A stretch of 35,053 nt of DNA from an uncultured Lachnospiraceae bacterium (GTDB lineage Bacteria; Bacillota; Clostridia; Lachnospirales; Lachnospiraceae), in contig CAMVRS010000019.1 in assembly GCA_947169935.1 (NCBI GenBank), positions 1 to 35,053 of the forward strand, in the 5' to 3' direction. The notes beneath the pieces are model-generated. The model worked only from the letters and a program-made list of their open reading frames with translations, searched no databases and was not told the DNA's origin. A program made the position numbers and the translations under genes. This document shows positions 1-8,996 of this stretch, in pieces (within the stretch, counting starts at the first letter, position 1; the number at the start of each line of letters is the position of its first letter).

Positions 1-966
1 TGCCGGTAAGGTTTTCGTTGAGTGTCAGATTATAATATATCCTGGCCCTTCTCGCGGCATCTATCTGTCTTTCCACATAAAGCGCGGAATCGGCTTCTTC
101 ATTAAGATCCTGTTCCTGCAGTGATATAAATAGCTTCCCTAAGAGCTCTTCTTCGCGGTCTGCCCGGTCCGTCACATCATCGCGTATATTGGGCCAGTTG
201 CGCATAACCTGCATGATCTGTGAATATTCGGCATCCCAAGCTGAAGGATCGGTGGTAAGAGCCTTATCCCAGACATCCTCAAGCTTCGTCCTGTCCATCA
301 CAAGCTGCTTATACTGCGCAAGCGCCTCTGATGCATCCAGTGCAGCCCTGTCAAAATCCAGATCATCGTTTTCAAAGAAGAAGAACAGCATGCGGTACAT
401 ATAATTTTTGCTGCCGGTATCGCTGTAACTCACGCCGCCGCTTAAGTAAAAGTTATAAAGTGCTTCAAGCTCCGGCAGGTTCTCCATATCGTAAAGTGAT
501 GTGGAGGTATAGATATCTACAGGCTCTTCCGTTACGGGATCCCTTGGGATACCGTCGTCATCCACCACTACTGTTACCAGATAGGGATACAAATCCTTCT
601 CCTTAACCTTTTCCGCTGCGGGCAGTATTGTGGTTATGGAGCTTGCGCCCTCTATGTTCTTCCAGGCGCCGCCGTCAAGCTCGGAGCTGTAATAGGCTAT
701 GGGCTGGTCATGCTCCGCGCGGCTGTCAAGTGCTGCCTGGTATATCTCCGCAGAAAGCGACTTTGCGCTCATGAGGTAGGTGCCTACGAAGAGCCAGCAT
801 TCTGGAACTTCATTCCCAAGTACCGTGGTATAGTATTCGTAGGTCACTTCCGAAGTCTTTGCTTCTGCCCTCATGGGAGGCATAAGCGACGCTGCAGTGG
901 GGGCAAGGAGGCTCACACTTAAGAAAGTACCCAATATGCTTTTGAGGATCCTGTTCCGCCTCTTCA
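1..966 (-). CDS. Large exported protein, paralogue of its upstream neighbour (C-terminus cut by window edge)
   Basis: The reading frame is open from an ATG at 966 to the left edge, so about 322 N-terminal residues are visible. GAGGT lies just before the ATG, 13 nt after the stop of the preceding gene, so the two are co-transcribed and probably co-translated. Residues 1-36 form a Sec signal peptide: Lys/Arg start, hydrophobic core, then an AEA-type cleavage site. From about residue 53 the protein aligns with the 1333-aa protein upstream. Shared blocks include ECWLFVGTYLMSAKSL against GYLFIGTWIINAQNL, an ENLPELEAL / EKLPELKSL motif, and AARRARIYYNLTLNEN against AARRARAYENLVDNEN. I know no named family for it. 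It is probably an extracytoplasmic component of the envelope system encoded by this operon. Paralogy and export are seen directly; the role is not. Confidence 0.85.
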
Positions 967-979
967 TCCTACCTCACGC

Positions 980-3900
980 TCATTCGCCGTCTGCTTCCAG
1001 ATCAAGCCTGTCAAGAAGCTGTGCTATCTTCTTATCTACCTGGGGCGTTATCAGTATTGCCCACTCGGTTCCCGGTATATATGCGCAGGTGCAGTACAGA
1101 TACTTGCCGCTGCAGCCTTCGTCAATGTACGCGTACTTGGCTGTCTTGCTGCCCCTGATACTCTCATCCGTCTGGGATACGGCTGCCACGGTCATCTTAT
1201 CCGTCTCGGAATTGTTCTTGTTCACATCCCTGCTGCCTATCTCAAATACGTAGCTGGCACTGCCGGTCACCAGCTGTGACATTGTCACCTTAAAGTCCTT
1301 CTGGACCATACGGAATCTGGTATATCTCCTGCATTTATCTACTGCCGCAAGGGATACGTATTCACGGCTGTAATCGCTCACATACTGTCTGTAGATGAAC
1401 GGACATTTTTCAAGCAGCAGGTCGTTTAACAGATCCGTAGCATAGTCATATGCTGCCTTATCTTCCCTGGCCTTTGCAAAATCCGATAAAGCTGCGATAA
1501 CCGCTGCCTGGTCACCGGCAGACAGTGCACCGAATTCTTTTCCGAAAGCATCCTTTATCGCATCATCAAAATCTTCAGGTCCAAGACCGGTACCGGGTCC
1601 GAAATCCGGTATTTCGGGGGGAGTGGGATTTCCGTTGTTTCCTGTTCCTCCCTCGCCGCCTACTCCGCCGTTATTTCCGCTGCCTTCGCCATCACCGGTG
1701 TTGTGATCGTTTCCGCTTCCGTTACCGCCGTTTCCGCCGTTATTTCCGTCACCGTCCCCGTTTCCGTGGCCGGAAGTATCACCATTTCCGGAACCGCCGC
1801 CACCGGGGCCGCCTCCGTTACCGTTATCGCCGTCTCCGTTATTATTGTTCCCGTCAACGTTACCGTTATTACCGCCGTTATTATTGTTCCCGTCTCCGGT
1901 ACCGTCAGGTCCCAGACCTGTACCGGCTCCGTTTCCTCCTGAATTGGCATCGGGACCGTCATATTCATATATAAAGGGACTTTCTGTCCTGTTGACTAAA
2001 GCTGCTTCCACACGGTGTATTACGCTGGACGGCGCTTCATGTCTTACAAGAGCTTCATATATGGGCTCAAGTCCGGGGGATCCCAGATCTTCCAGCGCCT
2101 GTATGGTATCATCACCGGGATATATGCCTTCGGGTATATCCTCAAGGATCTTATCAACTATCTTATCCGCCACAGCCTTGGGGGTATTGCTTACTTCGGC
2201 ATTTGCTCTTTCCCCGGCCGAAGTCCCCGACATCGCCATTTTATTCTTTTCCGCATTTGCATCGTCCAGAGCCTTCTGTGTGTCTTCGATCTTGCGTCCC
2301 AGCTCTTCTGCTTCCTTAAGGTTGTTATTATCAAGCGCATTCAGATACTGGGTCTGAAGTTCGGCCTTCTGCGCTTCCAGCTCGCCTGCCTCATCCAGGA
2401 TCTCGCCGCCCTCCTTTATGGTAGCCAGCAGATCCTTAAGCCATCTGATATGCTCATCAAGTGCTTCCCCTGCATAAGACTGAAACGCATCCGTTGATAT
2501 GCCCACTCTCTGATCTTCCGCCCAGTCGATACGCTCTAAAATATAAGCAATAGCATCTTCTGTGGAAAGGCGGAGACTCCTGGCCTTTATGAAACGCTGC
2601 AGCTCGGAAGCCACGCCGTTAACGCCTGCCTTCTGATCCTTAAGTATCTCATCCAGCGTGCTCTGGGTGGTTGCGGGATCGGCTACAGCCTCTTTATAAT
2701 CATCATTTACCGAAGCATGCAGATATGTCTGGAACTTGGTATCACCGACCGATAAAAGCTGGGTCAGCAGATTCAGTTCTCTCGACTTATGCGCTATAAC
2801 GCTGTTAGTGATATTTTCAAGGTCCACCAGATCACGCAGCTGTGAACGCACTCCCGCAAGTCCGGCAGGTGCATTATCGATCACATAGGTTGACAGATCG
2901 TATTCCAGCTGCTGTGTAATGGTATTGCCGTTAGTCAGGGACATTCCGCTGTACTTGATATAAGCATCCTGACAGCCTGTAATGGCAGATTCCACCGCTT
3001 CCGTTATCGAGTCCACAGGAGCAAAGGTATCATTGGGATAGTACAGTTTAAATCTGTTACCCACATGTGATTCCCCGGTAGTTATAAGCGTATATAACAG
3101 GTTAAGCACCGGTCCCACTACATAATTATGATTTTCATTATCTACCAGGTTTTCGTATGCCCTTGCTCTTCTGGCTGCATCAACTTTTTCTGCCAGCAGC
3201 ATCGCTTCATCCGCCAGCTCCTTGTCTTCGGAAGTACCTGTAGCCCTGAGTGCGGTATATAAACCCTTAATGCCTTCAAGCTTGATATCCAGATCATCTG
3301 TCACGTCATCTCTTATGCAGGAATAATGCGCCCACATATCCTGGAAATTCCAGATACGGCTGCGCAGCGCTTCTATCCCGCCGAAACCCTCAACGTCATC
3401 TCTCCATTTCCTTTCATTAGTCCAGGAAATGCTGCCTCTGATAAGACGCTCCTGCTGGTCCCAGTCAGCTGCGGGCCAGTATCCTCCGTTATAATACCCC
3501 CACCTGTAATTAAACTTGCTGGTTCTTCTGCCGCTGAGATATAAGGACACCGCCCTTTCCAGAGACTCCAGAAAACCTGCACCGCTCTCCTGGAAACGCC
3601 ACGCCGGAACTGTCCATCCTCCTGTACAGCTGAGTCCTATACCGCTGCAGCTGTGTGTCTGTTCTATAAAACAGGTAGTCGAATTGCAGTTCCACGGGTC
3701 TGCAGCATAAAATGCTATTCCCGTCTGCCCTGCTATCTCAAGTATGTATTTACAGTCCCTGTCCATATCCGCATTGCGTTCCAGTTTACCGTCACGGTTA
3801 AAAACCTCCTCGATACGGTTATAGATATACATCTCGGACTTGCCGTTATTGGGATCCACCAGCTTGGCGTCAAACTGCATCTTAAGACTCTTAAGCTCCG

Positions 3901-4981
3901 GCAGTTTCTCTATATCGTAGGGATCGGTTATATTAAAGATATCTACCCCGTCTCCGCCGTAATCCTTTGTAACAGTCTTCGCCTTAACAGGTATACCGTC
4001 CTCACCCACAAATACGGAAACCCAGCAGTCTTTTATCTCCTTATCCAGAACGGTTTCCGAGATTGGAAGTATATATTCGAGGCCTGTAGCTCCCGCTATA
4101 TTTCTCCAGTTATTGCCTGCCAGCTCGGATTTGTACAGATCTATCTGCTGGTCGTAATCCGACATGGACTGAACAGCCGCCCTGTAAAAAGTAGCGTTCA
4201 GATTCTGAGCATTGATTATCCAGGTACCTATGAACAGATATCCTCCCGGAAGGGGAGTCCCCCTGTTCTTGATAAAGTTCGAATAGCTTACCATGTCGCT
4301 GTAATCCAGGACATCATTTCCGGGCATATCCGCATACCCGCCGGTCTTTCCTGCCTGTGCAGCTGAGCGCATAAGCTCAACCAGGGCGTCGTAATCGATT
4401 ATGGGATCCCCTGTATCCCCGCCGGCAAGCTGTTCATACATATCAAGGATCTCTTCATCGGAAAAATCCATGGCCAGCGTCTCCATGCTGCGGACATAAT
4501 CGATGATAAGCTGTCCCAGGGTGTATTCGCTGTTCATGGGCTGTGAATTGTAATCAACGCCGGGTGTGAAAGGTGATCCTGGCGATTCTTCACTCTCCTC
4601 TGTCCAGGGATTTATTTTTATTGTCTTTAAAGGATCCTCAGGATCCACTGCGGTATCGGCTATCACATCACCAAGTGCAGCCAGTACATCCTGCATCCTT
4701 ACATCACTCCACCTGGTACCGCCGGCATGACAATCACGTACGGCATCTTCGATAAGCCCGTTATTGAGCATATCGTAATGTGACGCCCCGTTAAGATTAC
4801 TGCCGACAAACGCACTTAAAATATTATCCGTGATCTTAACTGCATGAACCCTGGATAACCCCGGAGTCAGCACATCCGAAAATATGTTGAAAAGAAGCGC
4901 AGTCATAATAAGCCCGACCACATAACGTCTGGCCATGAGCTTAAGATCCTTATAGCGATTTTTTATCTTCTTCTCATTCAT
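980..4981 (-). CDS. Very large exported protein with Gly/Asn-rich linker (1333 aa)
   Basis: This is an exported protein of unknown family. A hydrophobic segment at residues 18-35 ending near HA-V looks like a signal peptide or N-terminal anchor. Residues about 239-620 form the block shared with the downstream gene. A coiled coil follows around 860-925. Residues about 1010-1130 are an almost pure Gly/Asn/Asp linker bracketed by GTGLGP motifs. A C-terminal domain of about 200 residues has several Cys and a GTEWAILITP motif that weakly recalls Cache domains. The start is uncertain. The ATG at 4981 lies only 6 nt after a -10 box (TATATT, 4988-4993), so it would be leaderless. The ATG at 4936 (residue 16) has AAGGA 10 nt upstream and leaves a cleaner signal peptide. 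It lies downstream of the TolC-like gene and has its own candidate regulated promoter. Confidence 0.9.
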   Translation of the reverse strand: MNEKKIKNRYKDLKLMARRYVVGLIMTALLFNIFSDVLTPGLSRVHAVKITDNILSAFVGSNLNGASHYDMLNNGLIEDAVRDCHAGGTRWSDVRMQDVLAALGDVIADTAVDPEDPLKTIKINPWTEESEESPGSPFTPGVDYNSQPMNSEYTLGQLIIDYVRSMETLAMDFSDEEILDMYEQLAGGDTGDPIIDYDALVELMRSAAQAGKTGGYADMPGNDVLDYSDMVSYSNFIKNRGTPLPGGYLFIGTWIINAQNLNATFYRAAVQSMSDYDQQIDLYKSELAGNNWRNIAGATGLEYILPISETVLDKEIKDCWVSVFVGEDGIPVKAKTVTKDYGGDGVDIFNITDPYDIEKLPELKSLKMQFDAKLVDPNNGKSEMYIYNRIEEVFNRDGKLERNADMDRDCKYILEIAGQTGIAFYAADPWNCNSTTCFIEQTHSCSGIGLSCTGGWTVPAWRFQESGAGFLESLERAVSLYLSGRRTSKFNYRWGYYNGGYWPAADWDQQERLIRGSISWTNERKWRDDVEGFGGIEALRSRIWNFQDMWAHYSCIRDDVTDDLDIKLEGIKGLYTALRATGTSEDKELADEAMLLAEKVDAARRARAYENLVDNENHNYVVGPVLNLLYTLITTGESHVGNRFKLYYPNDTFAPVDSITEAVESAITGCQDAYIKYSGMSLTNGNTITQQLEYDLSTYVIDNAPAGLAGVRSQLRDLVDLENITNSVIAHKSRELNLLTQLLSVGDTKFQTYLHASVNDDYKEAVADPATTQSTLDEILKDQKAGVNGVASELQRFIKARSLRLSTEDAIAYILERIDWAEDQRVGISTDAFQSYAGEALDEHIRWLKDLLATIKEGGEILDEAGELEAQKAELQTQYLNALDNNNLKEAEELGRKIEDTQKALDDANAEKNKMAMSGTSAGERANAEVSNTPKAVADKIVDKILEDIPEGIYPGDDTIQALEDLGSPGLEPIYEALVRHEAPSSVIHRVEAALVNRTESPFIYEYDGPDANSGGNGAGTGLGPDGTGDGNNNNGGNNGNVDGNNNNGDGDNGNGGGPGGGGSGNGDTSGHGNGDGDGNNGGNGGNGSGNDHNTGDGEGSGNNGGVGGEGGTGNNGNPTPPEIPDFGPGTGLGPEDFDDAIKDAFGKEFGALSAGDQAAVIAALSDFAKAREDKAAYDYATDLLNDLLLEKCPFIYRQYVSDYSREYVSLAAVDKCRRYTRFRMVQKDFKVTMSQLVTGSASYVFEIGSRDVNKNNSETDKMTVAAVSQTDESIRGSKTAKYAYIDEGCSGKYLYCTCAYIPGTEWAILITPQVDKKIAQLLDRLDLEADGE

Positions 4982-4987
4982 GCACTA

Positions 4988-5020
4988 AATATACCACACT
5001 GCCTGCAACAAGACCGCAAT
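4988..5020 (-). promoter_or_regulatory. Direct-repeat promoter D upstream of the 1333-aa gene
   Basis: Read on the minus strand, ATTGCG (5020-5015) and GTTGCA (5009-5004) are separated by 5 nt, an 11-bp period. They are followed by exactly 10 nt and the -10 box TATATT (4993-4988). The layout is the same as at three other sites at 15422, 15809 and 18422. The distal half-site is the least perfect of the set. The predicted transcription start falls at or next to the ATG at 4981. Confidence 0.65.
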
Positions 5021-5043
5021 ATAAGCATAAGACTTACAGCCTG

Positions 5044-8000
5044 TCAGTAATACAGTGAAATAAGCTCCTCAAGTTCTTTGATCCTTGCATCATAAGTTTC
5101 GATGTTTTCATCATAAAAATCTCTCGTTTTATCCGAAGAATCCCATTCGTTTTCTTTTTCGGTCAGTGCCGCACGCGCCTTATCACGCGCAGCATATATC
5201 TCATTTTTCATATTGCTGACCGTATCCTTGATCTGATCAATCTCTGCTTTGTCAGCTTCCAGCTGTTTCTTTGCTGCCTCCTGGTCTATCGATCTGTTAA
5301 GCTCATCCAGCGTAGAGTTTAACTGCGTTTTCTTGTCCTTCAGCGCATTCAGGCTGTTCCTGCACAGATTAAGCATGTTTGCTAATGCCCCAAAAGAGTT
5401 TCTATTTACGATTGCTTCAAGCGTTTTGACCTTGGTCTCCAAATTCGAGATCTGTGATTCGGTCAATGCCAGCTCATCCTGCGTCTGGGTGATCGCACTC
5501 TCTACCGCTGCTTTTGCAATCGGCGACATATTAACCCAGGCCTCCAGCACCCTTATCTCCTCTTCAAGAGCTGTTATTTTACTCTTTCCGCTTTGTTCTA
5601 TAGCTGCAATCGTCAGCTTTACTGCGCTGTCGGAATATGCATCGGCTGCGCTCTTTTCTGCAGCCACAAACGCGTCTTTAGTATACTTCACACATACCAG
5701 CTCCGCTTTGGCGCTCTCATCGGCTGCCTTCTTTGCCTTTATTGCTTCCAGTTCATCCCGCGCTGCTTTGAGCTTAACATCCTTAAAAGGATCGTATTTA
5801 AGCAGTAACTTATCTGTCTTCTTAATCTCGGATTCATAAGCTTTGACCAGATTTTCAAGCTGTTTTATCAGACTCTGATCCGTTGTTTTTGATGTGGCAT
5901 CATTTTCCAGAGCCTTTTTTAGTGCTTCTATCTTATTTAGTGCCTCGGCTTTTTCATTTTCAAGCGCAGCCTTACGGTTGAGCAGATCTTCCCTGTCCTT
6001 TAAAAGACCGGCTTTTTCCACCACCGACCTGACATTTTCCGCATTTACCTCCAGCCCATCTTTTTCAAGATAGGCCACGGCCCACTGTCCGGTCTCGCTG
6101 CCGTAGAGCATTGCGTCGGAAAGCTGGTCCGCAGCTGCTGCATATATCTCATCACCGTGTTGCAGCAGAGCCTCCTGTATCTCATCATTACTGACGGTGC
6201 TCTCATCTATGGCAACCTTATCCTTTTTCGCTCTCAGCATATTTATTTCATCCTGCAGTTTATTTATATCTTCCTGCGTTACACCCTTGCCCTCATTCTT
6301 CTTAACGAGCATGGATGCCATTTCCTTCTCTTTTTCAAGGATCGAAACATCTATACTGTCCAGCATTTCCTGCTTCTTTTTTTCTTTTATAAAATCCTTT
6401 GCGGCATTTTCAAGTATGGTATTTCTTGCCGCTATCTCCGCCGGATTAAGACCTGCAGCTATAGCCTCCTCAGAAGCCGCCTCGCGGTCCATCTGTTCTA
6501 CCATCTTTGCTATCTCTGCCGCATCATCAGTCAGACACTTTTTTACTTCGTCATCCGTGATCGTATCGGCCACGGTTTCCAGCTGTGCATCCAGTTCTTC
6601 AATGCGCTGCTTATAATAGGTCATGGTCGCACTGTCTGCTTCCTGACCGTTGGCATCCGTTGCCGCATTCAGCAGATCCTGCAGCCTTTCTTTCTCTGAC
6701 GTTATCTCTTCTGCCTTGCGTTTTTTCAGTATCTCCCTGGCTGCTATCTCCTGCATATCGGCTTCGGTAATAGTCTCATCGGCTATCAGTTTCTTACCGG
6801 AAGCATCAAAAGAAGCCCCGCCTATGTAACTGCCGTCTTCGGCAAACATCCTCAGGGTCAGTTTTCCGAGATCGTTCTTGATAAAGGACATATATGCAAA
6901 AGGATCGCCCGCATCAACCAGATCGTTGGAGAAAAGGAACAGATTCTGCTCTGCACTCAGGTTATAATATGCAACCTTTTTACCAAGTGCAAAATTCTTT
7001 TCCACAGCGGCGTCATCAAACTCAAAACGCAGTTTTATCATATCGGTATTGGTATCTTCCTCAACCGTATATTTGCCGATCACCTTTGACAGATCCTCGG
7101 TCCCGGGCAGGGTTGCCTCTTTGATATTGAGCGGTCCGACAGAAACGGTGGGATCTATAACGCATTCATCAATAAAATCATCCCCGTCATAAAGCCTTAT
7201 CGCTACTTTATCCACTTCCTGGACGGTAATGGTCAGATGCCGGATCGCCTCACCCGCGGGAGTGGTTTCTCCGATCTGCCTGTTGTCGCTCCAAAGTTCA
7301 AACTTTGTAATGTTATATTCAAAATCGTCAGGTACCTGGATATACAGCATAAACTCTTCGTTTTCAACGATGTATCTTATACTGTAGATAGCGCCTTTCT
7401 TGGTTATGACATCAAGACTGTCCAGATCATCCTCGATATTACCGGTACCTCCCACACCGGCCTGGGTGCTGATGGCTTCCTCAACAAAGTATGCGGAAGC
7501 ACCGCCGCAGGTAGTACGGTCATATTCAAACAAAGTGGAAGAATAAAGTGAAAGCGCGTCATTCAACGCTGTCCTGGCATTTTCATATTCCGTAAGCTCA
7601 GCCTCATATTCCTCCATGGTCATCTGCCCAAGGGCGTTAAGAGCCTCATCATAGATAAGCTGGTTCTGAAGCTTTTCCACATCCTTAACAGCCTGCAGAT
7701 AAGCCTTTCTTGTCTCTATATAGCTGTCGAAACCATCCGTAATGGCATTGGAAAGTTCGGTCCTGGCGTTATTATAATCCTTTAATGCGCTCTCATATTC
7801 CAGGGTTGCGGAATAGAGCACATAGGGATCGTCTTCCACATAACGGATACCGTCGATCTCTCCCTTCCACCAAACCTTGGGGAATTTGAAAAACAGTATC
7901 TTCTTCTTTCCTGTCCAGGGATCATCGATACGCTTCAAGAAGTTATCATAATCCTTCTTAAAAGCACGCTTGTTGATCTTGCTGCCGTCCAAAGCCTGCT

Positions 8001-8916
8001 GCACATAGCCGCTGATCATACCGATATTACCGCTGTATTGGGATTTCATCAAATTATAGTTGGTCATAAGAGCCAGCTTGGCAAGTTCTTCCGCCTGCTT
8101 TGCCTCATAGACATTCTCTTCCCTTATGTTGCTGGCACTCGAATCAGAAGAGCTCATTGCATAATACTTAAGCTGGTCTATGCAGTCCCTGGACATATTG
8201 GATGATATAAAGGCATTGTCAAAAGTATAGCCGCTTGTAACATCAAAGCCCAGCTCCCTGCCCAGCTTTTCCTTCGCACGCTGCAGGGTAGTCTGTTCCG
8301 ACGCCATGGAATTCTCCAGACCTTCAAGCCTGTCATTCTGCTGGTCAACCTGCGCCTGGGTTGCAGTGCCTTCGATCACACGCGCCTTATTCTTTTCTAT
8401 GGCAGCCTTAAGGCTCTTGATACGCTCTTTTAAGAAATCTATCTCATTAGTGCTGGTGATGATGTCTATATAAATGGTACTTATCTTTTCATAGGTTTTG
8501 AGCTTTTCATCCGTGATCTTATGGTTCAGCGTGTCGATATCATACTGCAGCTGTACGGGTTTGTACTGGAATTCAAAAGCCTCCGCCTCATTAGGTTTGG
8601 TAGGAAATGAAAAGTTAAGCAGAGGCGACCAGCGGAAAGTACTCATGTTCTTCTGCTTTTCCGCTATGGCACGGATAGCCGAATTCCTTGCCGCCTGCTT
8701 TGCCTCTATCTGGATCTCCAGCGCCTCTATCTTCTCACTGTTTGCTGCCGCTATGGACTTGGCTGAAGCAAGGCGGAGCTTGCCGGCAGCCTGTGTCTCC
8801 GAGCCGGGACAGATATCAGAAAAGCATGGAAAAAGAAGAGTGATCAGCAGCAGGGCTGTGACCGCTCTGGTCAATAGAGACTTTTTGAAGTTTTTCGACA
8901 TACCGTTCTTCTTCAT
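5044..8916 (-). CDS. TolC-like outer-membrane-factor-type protein with long coiled-coil extension (1290 aa)
   Basis: Residues 12-43 are a signal peptide. Residues about 48-470 look like the TolC/OEP fold: long helical stretches with the marker RVIEGTATQAQVDQQNDRL (about 179-197), then a helix ending LGRELGF, and a second similar helical half to about 470. Residues about 495-720 are predicted beta-rich. The rest, to 1290, is almost continuous coiled coil of Glu/Lys/Ala heptads. Classical TolC proteins are about 450-500 aa and make trimeric channels across an outer membrane, so both the presence in a likely Gram-positive and the extra 800 residues are odd. No lipobox, LPXTG or SLH motif is visible. 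It may form a tube or strut through the cell wall; that is inference. The start may be residue 6 (8901) instead. A dispersed repeat separates it from the MORN gene. Confidence 0.88.
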   Translation of the reverse strand: MKKNGMSKNFKKSLLTRAVTALLLITLLFPCFSDICPGSETQAAGKLRLASAKSIAAANSEKIEALEIQIEAKQAARNSAIRAIAEKQKNMSTFRWSPLLNFSFPTKPNEAEAFEFQYKPVQLQYDIDTLNHKITDEKLKTYEKISTIYIDIITSTNEIDFLKERIKSLKAAIEKNKARVIEGTATQAQVDQQNDRLEGLENSMASEQTTLQRAKEKLGRELGFDVTSGYTFDNAFISSNMSRDCIDQLKYYAMSSSDSSASNIREENVYEAKQAEELAKLALMTNYNLMKSQYSGNIGMISGYVQQALDGSKINKRAFKKDYDNFLKRIDDPWTGKKKILFFKFPKVWWKGEIDGIRYVEDDPYVLYSATLEYESALKDYNNARTELSNAITDGFDSYIETRKAYLQAVKDVEKLQNQLIYDEALNALGQMTMEEYEAELTEYENARTALNDALSLYSSTLFEYDRTTCGGASAYFVEEAISTQAGVGGTGNIEDDLDSLDVITKKGAIYSIRYIVENEEFMLYIQVPDDFEYNITKFELWSDNRQIGETTPAGEAIRHLTITVQEVDKVAIRLYDGDDFIDECVIDPTVSVGPLNIKEATLPGTEDLSKVIGKYTVEEDTNTDMIKLRFEFDDAAVEKNFALGKKVAYYNLSAEQNLFLFSNDLVDAGDPFAYMSFIKNDLGKLTLRMFAEDGSYIGGASFDASGKKLIADETITEADMQEIAAREILKKRKAEEITSEKERLQDLLNAATDANGQEADSATMTYYKQRIEELDAQLETVADTITDDEVKKCLTDDAAEIAKMVEQMDREAASEEAIAAGLNPAEIAARNTILENAAKDFIKEKKKQEMLDSIDVSILEKEKEMASMLVKKNEGKGVTQEDINKLQDEINMLRAKKDKVAIDESTVSNDEIQEALLQHGDEIYAAAADQLSDAMLYGSETGQWAVAYLEKDGLEVNAENVRSVVEKAGLLKDREDLLNRKAALENEKAEALNKIEALKKALENDATSKTTDQSLIKQLENLVKAYESEIKKTDKLLLKYDPFKDVKLKAARDELEAIKAKKAADESAKAELVCVKYTKDAFVAAEKSAADAYSDSAVKLTIAAIEQSGKSKITALEEEIRVLEAWVNMSPIAKAAVESAITQTQDELALTESQISNLETKVKTLEAIVNRNSFGALANMLNLCRNSLNALKDKKTQLNSTLDELNRSIDQEAAKKQLEADKAEIDQIKDTVSNMKNEIYAARDKARAALTEKENEWDSSDKTRDFYDENIETYDARIKELEELISLYY

Positions 8917-8932
8917 ACTAATTCACTTCTGT

Positions 8933-8996
8933 CAAGATTCTTCGTCGCTGCGCTCCTCAGAATGACACGATACTGCTATGCTCCTCAGAATGACAC
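8933..8996 (-). repeat. Dispersed intergenic repeat, copy 1 (full plus partial unit)
   Basis: On the minus strand a GTGTCATTCTGAGGAGCG unit (8968-8933) ends in ACGAAGAATC. It is preceded by a partial second unit at 8996-8981. The element fills the gap between the stop of the MORN gene and the start of the TolC-like gene. Related copies lie at 19394, 21429 and 23831. Similar sequences are common between genes of many unrelated bacteria. Confidence 0.8.

Noticed and set aside
1525-1974. Plus-strand Arg-rich open frame opposite the 1333-aa gene
   Set aside because: It is the antisense of the GGN/AAY linker codons; composition (Arg/Tyr/His) is not protein-like and there is no ribosome site.
3653-4366. 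Longest plus-strand frames (also 9095-9976, 17119-17910, 30346-31113)
   Set aside because: All lie opposite well supported minus-strand genes, show no family similarity or ribosome sites, and look like mirror frames.
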